NCBI GenBank assembly: GCA_947450175.1
Contig: CANFUR010000005.1
Span: forward strand, 1-32,206
Reading direction: 5' to 3'
Source of the DNA: Actinomycetota bacterium
GTDB lineage: Bacteria > Actinomycetota > Actinomycetes > Nanopelagicales > Nanopelagicaceae
DNA length: 32,206 bases
Part shown: piece after piece, positions 8,271-17,180 of the stretch
Layout of the letters: each line of letters starts with the position of its first letter
Position numbering within the stretch: position 1 is the stretch's first letter
Position numbers and translations under genes: made by a program
The notes under the pieces: model-generated
What the model was told of the DNA's origin: nothing
Databases searched by the model: none
The model's input: the letters and a program-made list of their open reading frames with translations, nothing else

Positions 8271-8708
8271 TTAACCTTCCAGCGATGCTTTAAGTTGAGA
8301 AAGCGCTTGATCAATTGTTGTCTTCTCAGCCTTTTGGCGCATCATCGCTGGAATTGGCATTGACAGCGAAACACTCAATTCGTAAGTAACTTGAGTTGTA
8401 TCCTCATCGATAGCCTTAATTGAATATGAACCATCCATACCAGTCAGCAAATCTGCATCGTCAAGGGAAAATGAAAGTTTGCCAGGAGCTTGGGACCAGT
8501 CGTAATCTAAAATGACGCGATCTTTCATCATCCCTGCATCGATTGTCATCTTCACTTTCGTTGCTTGCCCTTGATCATCTGTGCCCACGACTTCGCTAGC
8601 CTTTATGGAACTAGACCATGACGGGTAAGCCTGGATGGCAAATAGGGCCTCTTGAACGGCGGCTAATGGGGCATCGATGGTGACTGTCGAACTGCTCAAA
8701 TTGCTCAT
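8271..8708 (-). CDS. SRPBCC (polyketide cyclase/START-like) family protein
   Basis: 145 aa, VTIDAPLAAVQEALFAIQAYPSWSSSIKASEVV start typical of SRPBCC; syntenic with fadD15/pimB region. Confidence 0.88.
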   Translation of the reverse strand: MSNLSSSTVTIDAPLAAVQEALFAIQAYPSWSSSIKASEVVGTDDQGQATKVKMTIDAGMMKDRVILDYDWSQAPGKLSFSLDDADLLTGMDGSYSIKAIDEDTTQVTYELSVSLSMPIPAMMRQKAEKTTIDQALSQLKASLEG

Positions 8709-8763
8709 GGGACTAAGGTTACCCTCTTCCGTATTTCTTAATTCTCACGCTAGCGTTAGCGCT

Positions 8764-10554
8764 ATGAATGAAGTCACAACTCCCGCCCTTGTCCCTGCCG
8801 CGACCGCCGGTAATCTCACCAATCTCATCGCTGAAAGAGCGTGGTTTGAGCCAGAACGAGTAACAATGTCCCGGCCCCTCGGAGATGGATGGCAAAGCGT
8901 AACTGCTCGCGAAGTAGATGAAGAGATTCGCGCAACGGCTAAAGGATTAGTTGCAGCTGGAATTGCGATTGGCGATCGCGTAGCGATCATGGCTCGCACG
9001 CGTTATGAATGGACCATTCTGGATTTTGCAATTTGGTTTGCAGGAGCAATCGTTGTTCCTATTTATGACACATCTTCAGCAGAACAAATTGACTGGATTT
9101 TGAATGACTCAGGTTCAACGGGAATCATTGTTGAAACCCCAGCTCTTCGTGAATTAGTACAAACAGTTTTACCATCTCATACCAAACACATCTGGACTAT
9201 GACCGAAGACGTTCTTGCCGTACTACGTAATGCTGGTGCGCACATCGGTGATGATGAAATTGATCGCAGACGCAATTCTCTTGGCCCAGATACTTTGGCT
9301 ACTTTGATTTATACATCGGGAACAACCGGTAAACCTAAGGGTGTTTCCCTGACTCACGGAAACTTCTTGGCTGAATGCGGAAATGTTGTGCAGGGAGCAA
9401 GTGATTTATTTTTAAAGCCTGGAGGTTCAACTCTGTTGTTCCTTCCTGTAGCACACGTATTTGGTCGCATGGTTCAAATCGGTGCAATTAATGCAGGTTT
9501 ACATCTAGCCCACTGTAGTGATCCTGTTGGTCGCCTTCCATTAGATTTGGCATCTTTTAAACCAACATTTGTTTTAGCTGTTCCTCGCATTTTTGAAAAG
9601 ATTTATAACGGGGCTGAAGCTCGCGCAGATGCTGCAGGTAAAGGAAAGATATTTAGAAAAGCCGCTGATGTAGCTATTGCTTACTCTGAGGGTATGGATA
9701 AAAAGACTATCTCTCCATTCCTAACGCTCAAGCATGCCTTGTTTGACAAGTTGGTCTACTCAAAAATCCGTGCAGGAATGGGTGGACGAGTTGAAGCTGC
9801 AATATCTGGTGGTGCTCCACTTGGAGTTCGCCTTGGACATTTCTATCGCGGTGCTGGAGTAACTATTTTAGAAGGCTACGGTTTAACTGAAACTACAGCT
9901 GGTGCTACGTTGAACTTAACTAGCGCACACCGCGTCGGTTCAGTTGGTCGCCCTATTCCAGGCACATCAATAAAGATTGCTGAAGATGGTGAAGTTCTCA
10001 TCCGTGGTCCAATCGTGATGCGCGGTTATTGGCAAAATGATGCGGCTAACGCTGAAGTCTTTGATGAAGAGCGTTGGTTTAAAACTGGCGATCTTGGAAA
10101 ACTCGATGAAGAAGGTTTCCTTTACATCGTGGGTCGCAAGAAAGAACTCATCGTGACAGCTGGTGGAAAAAATGTTGCACCGGCAGTTTTAGAAGATCGC
10201 TTACGGGCGCATCCATTAGTTAGCCAATGCATGGTCGTGGGAGACAATCAGCCATTCATTGCAGCTCTTGTCACAATTGATCAAGATGCACTCAAGGGTT
10301 GGGTCGCAAACCACAAAAAAGAAGGCGCATCAATGGCAGATCTTGCTAATGATCCTGATCTCATCGCTGTTGTTCAGACAGCTGTCGATGATGCCAATAA
10401 AGCGGTTAGCCGAGCCGAATCAATACGAAAGTTTGTTATCTTGCCAACGGATTTCACTATTGCTGGCGGTCATTTGACTCAAAAACTTTCAATTAAGCGC
10501 CACGTCGTTGCGAAGGAATTCGCAAAGGAGATTGAGCAACTCTTCACAAAGTAA
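8764..10554 (+). CDS. long-chain fatty-acid--CoA ligase / AMP-dependent synthetase (FadD15-like)
   Basis: LIYTSGTTGKPKGVSLTHGN, YGLTETTAGATLN, RWFKTGDLGKLDEEGFLYIVGRKKELIVTAGGKNVAP; ATG at 8764 preferred over upstream in-frame start at 8677 that overlaps the divergent SRPBCC gene. Confidence 0.94.
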   Translation: MNEVTTPALVPAATAGNLTNLIAERAWFEPERVTMSRPLGDGWQSVTAREVDEEIRATAKGLVAAGIAIGDRVAIMARTRYEWTILDFAIWFAGAIVVPIYDTSSAEQIDWILNDSGSTGIIVETPALRELVQTVLPSHTKHIWTMTEDVLAVLRNAGAHIGDDEIDRRRNSLGPDTLATLIYTSGTTGKPKGVSLTHGNFLAECGNVVQGASDLFLKPGGSTLLFLPVAHVFGRMVQIGAINAGLHLAHCSDPVGRLPLDLASFKPTFVLAVPRIFEKIYNGAEARADAAGKGKIFRKAADVAIAYSEGMDKKTISPFLTLKHALFDKLVYSKIRAGMGGRVEAAISGGAPLGVRLGHFYRGAGVTILEGYGLTETTAGATLNLTSAHRVGSVGRPIPGTSIKIAEDGEVLIRGPIVMRGYWQNDAANAEVFDEERWFKTGDLGKLDEEGFLYIVGRKKELIVTAGGKNVAPAVLEDRLRAHPLVSQCMVVGDNQPFIAALVTIDQDALKGWVANHKKEGASMADLANDPDLIAVVQTAVDDANKAVSRAESIRKFVILPTDFTIAGGHLTQKLSIKRHVVAKEFAKEIEQLFTK

Positions 10555-10558
10555 TTAT

Positions 10559-11041
10559 GTGAGCCTTACGCAGCGAGTCAAACTCGCACAAGAGCTCCAC
10601 GATGGCATAGCCCAAGATCTCGTGGGGTTGGGCTATGGTCTGGATTCACTTCTTTTTAGTGAAGACGATGAAACTAAACGAGTGCGATTGCGTAGCCTAC
10701 GTTTGGATATCAATGTATTGATCGAAAAAGTACGTAAAGAAATCTTTGAACTTCGCATTTCGGCAGATACCGAGCAACCTTTAAGTCAGGCAAATTCATT
10801 ACAGGAGGATCTGACTAAAAGTTTTAACGAAATAATCGGAAACGTTTTACAACATTCGCAAGCAAGCCAGACGTTAGTTTCGATACAAGATAACGGAATC
10901 GGTGGTGCCTACGCCAAAAGTAGTCATTTCGGGCTGCAAGGTGTGACAGAACGTATGGATTCACACGGAGCTCATATTGATTTGCAATCTGATTTCACCG
11001 GAACGCACATCACAATAACGGTTCCACTTATAGGAAAATAA
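10559..11041 (+). CDS. compact soluble histidine kinase (HisKA_3 / HATPase, NarL-partner type)
   Basis: LAQELHDGIAQDLVGLGYGLDSLL H-box of HisKA_3; N-box NEIIGNVLQHSQAS; G-boxes DNGIG and HFGLQGVTERM...GTHITITVPL; GTG start at 10559 follows fadD stop. Confidence 0.82.
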   Translation: MSLTQRVKLAQELHDGIAQDLVGLGYGLDSLLFSEDDETKRVRLRSLRLDINVLIEKVRKEIFELRISADTEQPLSQANSLQEDLTKSFNEIIGNVLQHSQASQTLVSIQDNGIGGAYAKSSHFGLQGVTERMDSHGAHIDLQSDFTGTHITITVPLIGK

Positions 11042-11643
11042 TGAAGCTACTCATTGTTGATGACCACGCAATTGTGCGTGAAGGTTTGAAACGTGCCTTG
11101 TCGAAAGTAGGCTTTGATTCCATAGAGGAGGCTGATTGCGTTAGTACTGCACGAGCAAAGATTTCTGCACTAGAGCCAGATGTTGCGGTAGTCGATATTA
11201 ACTTGCCTGATGGAACTGGTTTCGAACTCGTCCGTTGGATCCGCTCTCATTCAAAGTCAATCGGCATTGTTGTGCTAACGCTTCATCAAGAAGAGAATTA
11301 CGTTTTGGCCGCAATGAATTCTGGAGCCAGCGCATTTGTCTCCAAATCTGAACCTATTTCCTTTCTCATTGCAGCTATCAAGCACAGCGCAATGGCTCCG
11401 TTGACCTTTAGCGCTAATTCCTTAGAGGCAGTTCTGCGACACAGCCACAGCGAATTAACATCCCGCGAATTTGATTTACTTGCACATTTGGAAAAGGGAA
11501 TGACAACATTACAAATTTCAGAGCTCATGTTCATCAGTCAATCCACTGTCAAAACGCATCTAGCATCTATTTATAGGAAATTAGAAGTCAATAACAGGAC
11601 TGCTGCAGTCCACGCATTACATCAGCGAGGTTTAACTCGCTAG
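11041..11643 (+). CDS. NarL/LuxR family response regulator
   Basis: MKLLIVDDHAIVREGL receiver, VVDINLPDGTGFE phosphoacceptor, LTSREFDLLAHLEKGMTTLQISELMFISQSTVKTHLASIYRKL LuxR HTH. Confidence 0.95.
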   Translation: MKLLIVDDHAIVREGLKRALSKVGFDSIEEADCVSTARAKISALEPDVAVVDINLPDGTGFELVRWIRSHSKSIGIVVLTLHQEENYVLAAMNSGASAFVSKSEPISFLIAAIKHSAMAPLTFSANSLEAVLRHSHSELTSREFDLLAHLEKGMTTLQISELMFISQSTVKTHLASIYRKLEVNNRTAAVHALHQRGLTR

Positions 11644-12780
11644 GAGTTTGGCAAATTTAGCGGCCCAAATTTCCCATCGCCATTCCTTGATGATCCATTG
11701 GCGCCCAGCATCACCCATTCTTTTTCTAAGTTCTTCATCTAAAAGAAGCTCAACTATGCGTTGTGAAATATGCCGGGAGTTTGTTCCCTCTACAACGTAG
11801 CCAGTTACGCCTTCGATAACGGCGTCAGGAGCGCCTCCAGAGGCACCAGCTACAACAGGCAAGCCGCACGCACTAGCTTCAAGATAAACAATTCCTAGAC
11901 CTTCAACTTCTAATCCGGCTAAACGTGAACGAGAAGGCATCGCGAAAACATCTCCAACACAGATATATTGCGGAAGCTCTTGGTATTGAATTCGGCCAAT
12001 GAAACTTACATTATCGTCAAGTTTATATTTAGTAACTAAGGATTGCAGATGTTTAAGATATGGACCTTGGCCCACAAGTACCAGATGCGCATTAGGTACT
12101 TGCGCAAGAATGAGCGGCATTGATTCAATCAGATAGTCCTGACCCTTGCGGTGAACTAAACGTCCGACGCTAACTATTACTTTCTTATCTTCAAGGTTAA
12201 GAGATTTTCGTAGATTCCGTGAGTCGAGCGGTTTAAAGTGATCAATATCGATACCCGGAGCAATCTTGACCATTGATTCTGCAGATTTTCTAGTTAAAGC
12301 ACGAGCGATTGCACTACCCGTGAACTCTCCTAAATAAGTAAGTGAATCAATAGTTTTACCAATATGGCGGATAATCAGATTAAATGGAAAAACTTTTGAC
12401 CACCAGACTTCATGGCCATGAGTCAGCGCAACAATCCGTGTAGCGCCAGCGCGCCGAAGCACTGCAGACATCCACCCCAGGGGTGCGGCAGCGCCAAATG
12501 CAACAGTTTCAATATTTCTGGTACGAATTATCTCAGCAACTGCGCGATTGACTCGCGGAGTAGGTAACAGAATTTTCGCACGATCTCGTATAACTTCGAC
12601 ACCAAAATCGCGCATCCAATCAGCATCATATTTTTCAGAAGATTCTTGATGAGAGGTATAGACAACAATGCTGGATTTTGGCAGGCGCTCAATTAGACCA
12701 ATGATGAAGGTTTCGATACCTCCGGCACGTGGCCCAAAATCATTGGTTACGAATAAAGTTTTTTCAGAAACGTCGAGCAC
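11632..12780 (-). CDS. glycosyltransferase family 4 (PimB-like mannosyltransferase)
   Basis: DFGPRAGGIETFI, VSVGRLVHRKGQDYLIESMP, EVEGLGIVYLEASACGLPVVAGASGGAPDAV GT-B motifs; syntenic with NlpC/P60 and fadD15 as in mycobacteria/corynebacteria. Confidence 0.9.
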   Translation of the reverse strand: MLDVSEKTLFVTNDFGPRAGGIETFIIGLIERLPKSSIVVYTSHQESSEKYDADWMRDFGVEVIRDRAKILLPTPRVNRAVAEIIRTRNIETVAFGAAAPLGWMSAVLRRAGATRIVALTHGHEVWWSKVFPFNLIIRHIGKTIDSLTYLGEFTGSAIARALTRKSAESMVKIAPGIDIDHFKPLDSRNLRKSLNLEDKKVIVSVGRLVHRKGQDYLIESMPLILAQVPNAHLVLVGQGPYLKHLQSLVTKYKLDDNVSFIGRIQYQELPQYICVGDVFAMPSRSRLAGLEVEGLGIVYLEASACGLPVVAGASGGAPDAVIEGVTGYVVEGTNSRHISQRIVELLLDEELRKRMGDAGRQWIIKEWRWEIWAAKFAKLLAS

Positions 12781-13768
12781 CTACTAAAGGCTTTCTTCCC
12801 ATTGTGCTCAGTGGCGCAATCTTTACGCGCGAGCCAGAGCGAGGAGCGTGCACCATCTTGCCTCCACCAATATAGATTCCAACGTGTGAAACGGGACGAC
12901 CAAAAAATACTAAGTCTCCGGGCTTAAGAGCTTTTAAAGATACAGATTTTCCCAAATGCGCCTGTGCCGCTGAGGAATGTGGAAGTGAGACTCCGGCAGC
13001 TTGGTAAGCGCGCATAGATAATCCCGAACAATCCCAATTAACTAAGCCTGCTGCCCCAAAGACATAACGGTCGCCGATTTGTTTGAGCGCGAATTTGATG
13101 GCAATACCTGCGCGGCCAGAAATTCCAGAGAAAGCTTTGGCAGCCGCTTGTGATGTTGCTTGATCAGCATCTTCCTGTTCGGCAGCCAATTTTGCTAAAC
13201 GTTCACGTTCTGCCTTAGTCAACTTAGATAGCAATGCTTCTGCCTGCGCCAATTTTTCTTGGGCCATTGCTGATTGTGCTTTGAACTTTTTTTCTGCAGC
13301 CATAACCAGTGCCAACTTGTCGTTGACGGTCATTGTCGTTGCACTTAAACGTTGTTGAGCAGCTTGATACTTTCGGAGCTGGGCAGATTTTCCACGACTT
13401 AAAGCATCCAATGCGCCAGCTGAAGATAAGTAAAGCGATGGATCAGATGAAAATAGAAGTTCGAGTGATTGACCCAAACCACCGGCCTTGTATTGCTCAA
13501 TTGCAATTGTGCCTAAAGATTTTTGAAGCGTGGACAAGGTTTGACCTTGCACCGCCGCTTTGGCCTTAATCCCATTTAAAGTTTTGGTTAAAACCCCAAG
13601 TTTTACTTTGGCTTCCTGTGCACCCTCTGCCGCAGTGGTCGCCTCTTCTTCTAGCAACTGAACTTTTGCCTGAACGTCAGCAAGTGAGGGAGCAGCGTTG
13701 GCTGGTGCAAACAAGCCAGCGCCTATGGCACATGCCAAAAGCCCGGTTAGGAGAATGCGCCGATACAT
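12764..13768 (-). CDS. secreted NlpC/P60 (C40) peptidoglycan hydrolase with N-terminal coiled coil
   Basis: Signal peptide LLACAIGAGLFAPANAAPS; catalytic VNWDCSGLSMRAYQAAGVSLPHSSAAQA and SHVGIYIGGGKMVHAP. Confidence 0.93.
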   Translation of the reverse strand: MYRRILLTGLLACAIGAGLFAPANAAPSLADVQAKVQLLEEEATTAAEGAQEAKVKLGVLTKTLNGIKAKAAVQGQTLSTLQKSLGTIAIEQYKAGGLGQSLELLFSSDPSLYLSSAGALDALSRGKSAQLRKYQAAQQRLSATTMTVNDKLALVMAAEKKFKAQSAMAQEKLAQAEALLSKLTKAERERLAKLAAEQEDADQATSQAAAKAFSGISGRAGIAIKFALKQIGDRYVFGAAGLVNWDCSGLSMRAYQAAGVSLPHSSAAQAHLGKSVSLKALKPGDLVFFGRPVSHVGIYIGGGKMVHAPRSGSRVKIAPLSTMGRKPLVGARRF

Positions 13769-13861
13769 AGCCCAAAGGCTAACGAGGTTTAATGGACCAA
13801 CTCAACTTATGAGCGTAATTTGCACCTGTGAAATAGCCGCGAATCTGTCATAGTAAGACAA

Positions 13862-14353
13862 ATGAGCACAGTTGCATCCTTGGTTGTAGGGCGAGATGGC
13901 TCTACATCAAAAGGGAATAGTTCTAATGGAGTTTCATCTGACGCTGACCGCTCAGCTTTTTTGAATCGTCGCCGTAAAGTTGATTGCATTCTTATTGGTG
14001 GAAATACGGCGCGCCATGAGCCATATAAGCAAACACCAGTGCCATTAGTAATCATCTCTCGCTCACACATTAACCCGGTAGCTGGAAATGACATGTCGCA
14101 CTTATGGAATTTATCTGCGGCACAAGCGCTGTCAAAGGCCAAAGAACAGTTTGGAGAAAAAATCCTCATTGAAGCCGGCACTTCCATAATTATCGAACTT
14201 ATCGACCAAGGACTTATTGATCAACTAGATCTAAGCGTCACTCCTGTTACTGGAGGAGATCATCCTATTGATTGGCGATCATTGCTCGAAAAGTTCGCAC
14301 GCCACACTCTGGTAAGTGTTGATGATACTGATTTTTATTGTGCAACTAATTAA
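13862..14353 (+). CDS. RibD C-terminal-like (pyrimidine/dihydrofolate reductase fold) protein
   Basis: SLVVGRDGSTS, CILIGGNTARHEP, ILIEAGTSIIIELIDQGLIDQLDLSVTPV motifs. Confidence 0.82.
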   Translation: MSTVASLVVGRDGSTSKGNSSNGVSSDADRSAFLNRRRKVDCILIGGNTARHEPYKQTPVPLVIISRSHINPVAGNDMSHLWNLSAAQALSKAKEQFGEKILIEAGTSIIIELIDQGLIDQLDLSVTPVTGGDHPIDWRSLLEKFARHTLVSVDDTDFYCATN

Positions 14354-15189
14354 AAAGCCGAAATTAGGGCAACACCTGTAACGGCTAGAGCGATTCCTAC
14401 ATATTGAACTTTATGTAAACGCTCATGCAAAAACTTAAAGGCAAGAACAGCAGTTGCTATTGGAAATAAGGATCCAAGAACCATAGCGATTGAAACTAAG
14501 CCTTTTGTGCAGGCAACTCCCAGTAAGACATTAGCTAAGAAATCTGCAATGCCAATAAAAATTAAAGTTGGGAACTCCTTTTTGGAAAAGCTACCAGTTG
14601 TGCGGAATTTGATTGCTATGCCAGTAGTTACAAAGAAAGTCGAAGCACGCATTGAAACCATTGTCATGAGCGCGCTGGACTGAGAACCGATAGACATTGA
14701 AGTTAATGCAGTTCCAAAACCAAATGCAGCACCTAGACCAAATAGAAGAGGCTTGATTGGTAGCCCTTGAGAAAGTTCAGGACCACTTGCACAAAAAACT
14801 CCAACTAATGCCAACACAACACCTATTGAAGTAATCGTTGATAATGAATCGCCTTTGAATAATGCGTAAGTAAGTGGAACAACCGCGCCCATAGAACTAA
14901 TTGGCGAAACCACACCCATGCGACCAGTTGATAAACCTTCATACAAACAAAACAATCCAAAGTAACCCAACAAACCAGCTAATATTCCTGGAATTAAATA
15001 GCCATTACTTCCGAAGGCGTTTTCATGCCAAGCCCCTGAAATAATCATCAGCAAAAGACCAAAAATTAATCCAAGTATTTGTGAAACCCCTACGACTGCA
15101 ATTGGTGCATGCTTTTTACTAAGTCGACCACCTTCAAAATCAGCAGTACCCCACAACATGCTCGAGATGAGCGCTAGTAATGTGGCCAT
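14350..15189 (-). CDS. EamA/DMT family transporter
   Basis: ten hydrophobic segments, N-terminal LLALISSMLWGTADFEGGRLSKKHAP and C-terminal FLHERLHKVQYVGIALAVTGVALI. Confidence 0.88.
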   Translation of the reverse strand: MATLLALISSMLWGTADFEGGRLSKKHAPIAVVGVSQILGLIFGLLLMIISGAWHENAFGSNGYLIPGILAGLLGYFGLFCLYEGLSTGRMGVVSPISSMGAVVPLTYALFKGDSLSTITSIGVVLALVGVFCASGPELSQGLPIKPLLFGLGAAFGFGTALTSMSIGSQSSALMTMVSMRASTFFVTTGIAIKFRTTGSFSKKEFPTLIFIGIADFLANVLLGVACTKGLVSIAMVLGSLFPIATAVLAFKFLHERLHKVQYVGIALAVTGVALISAF

Positions 15190-15250
15190 ATGAGCAAGGT
15201 TACCGCCCTGCCTCCCATGATTAATGGACCTGGCTGTTTATCCTTAAGCA

Positions 15251-15829
15251 GTGGATGCCAAGGGATTTGAAGATTTAATCAATAACCTTCGCACATTTAC
15301 TCCTCGCACTGAAATTGTTTTAGAAGAAGTACCAGCGCCTCAAAAATTAGCAACATACGCCTTCGCTTTTTCAGCCGATGTCAGCAATGGGTTACTCGCA
15401 GATGAAGAAGATGAAATTGCATCTGGTCGCTTTGTTTTACTTCATGAACCAGGTGGACAAGATACGTGGGAAGGTGAATTTCGCTGCGTGACATTTGTGC
15501 GCGCTGACGTTGACCCAGTCATGCAGCAGGATCCGCTTTTGCCTGAAGTTGGTTGGAGTTGGTTCCTAGAAGCCCTTGACCGGGAAGAGTGTTTACTTGC
15601 AGCCCCCAGTGGAACTGTGACTCGAGTTTCAAGTGCTTCATTTGGAAAACTTTCTCCTCGCAACGATGAGTCAGAGATAGAAATTAGAGCTTCATGGACT
15701 CCATTAGTTCAAGACCCAATTGAACTGATGAAACATATTTCGGGATGGTGCAGATTAATTACCGATGTTGCAGGTCTTGAACCAATACCTGAAGGTGTTG
15801 CGACAATCTCATCTGCCAGACGTAGATAG
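15251..15829 (+). CDS. DUF3000 domain-containing protein
   Basis: GRFVLLHEPGGQDTWEGEFRCVTFVRADVDP and GWSWFLEAL; located directly before rnd as in other actinobacteria. Confidence 0.85.
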   Translation: MDAKGFEDLINNLRTFTPRTEIVLEEVPAPQKLATYAFAFSADVSNGLLADEEDEIASGRFVLLHEPGGQDTWEGEFRCVTFVRADVDPVMQQDPLLPEVGWSWFLEALDREECLLAAPSGTVTRVSSASFGKLSPRNDESEIEIRASWTPLVQDPIELMKHISGWCRLITDVAGLEPIPEGVATISSARRR

Positions 15830-15837
15830 TTACATTC

Positions 15838-17127
15838 ATGTCTGAAGAAATAACTGCCGTACCACTGCTTGCGCCGGCTGCCGGCACGCCTGCGGTTATT
15901 GATACTCCCGGCGCATTTGAATTAGCTCTGAGTCAACTTGCCTTGGGTTCTGGGCCATTTGCAGTAGATGCTGAGCGCGCATCGGGTTTTCGATATAGCG
16001 CTCGGGCATACCTCATTCAAATTAAACGTAATGGGGGCGGGCTCCACCTTATTGACCCGATTCCGTTCGGACCTGGTCATCCTTTAATGAATGCACTCAA
16101 TGATTTACTAAATACCGACGAAGTTATTTTACATGCAAGTACTCAGGACTTGCCATGTCTTCGTGAACTTGGAATCCATCCCCAGCTGCTATTTGATACT
16201 GAATTAGGCGGACGTATCGCCGGACTTCCTCGAGTCGGTTTGGGTCCGCTTCTTGAATCACTCATGGGAGTTTCCTTAGCTAAAGAACATAGCGCTGCAG
16301 ATTGGTCAGTACGGCCCTTGCCTCAAGAATGGCTTACATATGCAGCATTGGATGTTGAACTACTTGTTGATCTTCGTGACAAAGTTGAATCTATTTTGAT
16401 TGATGCTAAGAAAGAAAATTGGGCCAAAGAAGAATTTGCTTCAATCTTGCTTGCACCACCACCTCCTCCTCGAGTCGATCCCTGGAGAAGAACTTCTGGC
16501 ATGCATAAAATTAGACGGCGTGATCAATTAGCAATTATTCGTGAACTCTGGAATGCACGCGATGAAATTGCTAAGGCGCAAGATATTGCAGGTGGGAAAT
16601 TGCTCAATGATTCAGCGATTGTTGAAATTGCACTTAATCCCCCAACGAATAAGAAGGAATTCGAAAAAGTATTGCGCCCATTAGGTTTGCGCGCACGTTG
16701 GTTAGAAAATATAGAAGTTTGGCTAGATGCGATTGTCCGTGCATCTGCCATGCCTGAAAATCAATGGCCAGCAATGCGCACCAACGCCGACGTTTTGCCG
16801 CCAATAAAACTGTGGCGAGATAAATTTCCCGAAAAATTTGCGCCGCTCTCGCATGCACGTGCACGCATTGAAAAAATTGCCCAAGAAAATAGCATCCCGG
16901 TTGAAAACCTCATTACTCCCGAATTAGTCAGACGCATATGTTGGTCTGCGCCAACGCCTTCCACAGTTGAATTCTCGCCATCGATAGTTCGGGAACATCT
17001 TCTAGAACTTGGCGCACGCAGGTGGCAGGTAGATTTGGTGGCAGATGCCATTGCCCTAGCCCTTCTTGAAAAAGAGCCCCTGCCGACCCCCGAGCCTGTG
17101 CCAGAAGCCACACCTGAAGAGGCCTGA
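15838..17127 (+). CDS. rnd: ribonuclease D (3'-5' exonuclease with HRDC domain)
   Basis: FAVDAERASGFRYSARAYLIQI, ILHASTQDLPCLRELGI, AADWSVRPLPQEWLTYAALDVELLVDL; HRDC region RRRDQLAIIRELWNARDEIA. Confidence 0.94.
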   Translation: MSEEITAVPLLAPAAGTPAVIDTPGAFELALSQLALGSGPFAVDAERASGFRYSARAYLIQIKRNGGGLHLIDPIPFGPGHPLMNALNDLLNTDEVILHASTQDLPCLRELGIHPQLLFDTELGGRIAGLPRVGLGPLLESLMGVSLAKEHSAADWSVRPLPQEWLTYAALDVELLVDLRDKVESILIDAKKENWAKEEFASILLAPPPPPRVDPWRRTSGMHKIRRRDQLAIIRELWNARDEIAKAQDIAGGKLLNDSAIVEIALNPPTNKKEFEKVLRPLGLRARWLENIEVWLDAIVRASAMPENQWPAMRTNADVLPPIKLWRDKFPEKFAPLSHARARIEKIAQENSIPVENLITPELVRRICWSAPTPSTVEFSPSIVREHLLELGARRWQVDLVADAIALALLEKEPLPTPEPVPEATPEEA

Positions 17128-17128
17128 A

Positions 17129-17152
17129 TTACGCAACATTAGAGTTGCGTAA
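17129..17152. promoter_or_regulatory. perfect inverted repeat between rnd and FTR1 gene (operator or hairpin)
   Basis: TTACGCAAC-ATTAGA-GTTGCGTAA, 9-bp perfect arms, 6-nt spacer, 1 nt after rnd stop and 28 nt before the FTR1 ATG. Confidence 0.65.
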
Positions 17153-17180
17153 ATACCCCTCAGGCTCTAGATTTTCTTCC

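Noticed and set aside
8677-8763. Extended N-terminus of fadD (MVTVELLKLLMGLRLPSS...)
   Set aside because: Would overlap the divergent SRPBCC start region; ATG 8764 gives the usual acyl-CoA ligase N-terminus.
16524-17111. Several antisense ORFs (75-116 aa) opposite rnd
   Set aside because: Overlap the HRDC-containing rnd reading frame, no motifs or SD; considered spurious.
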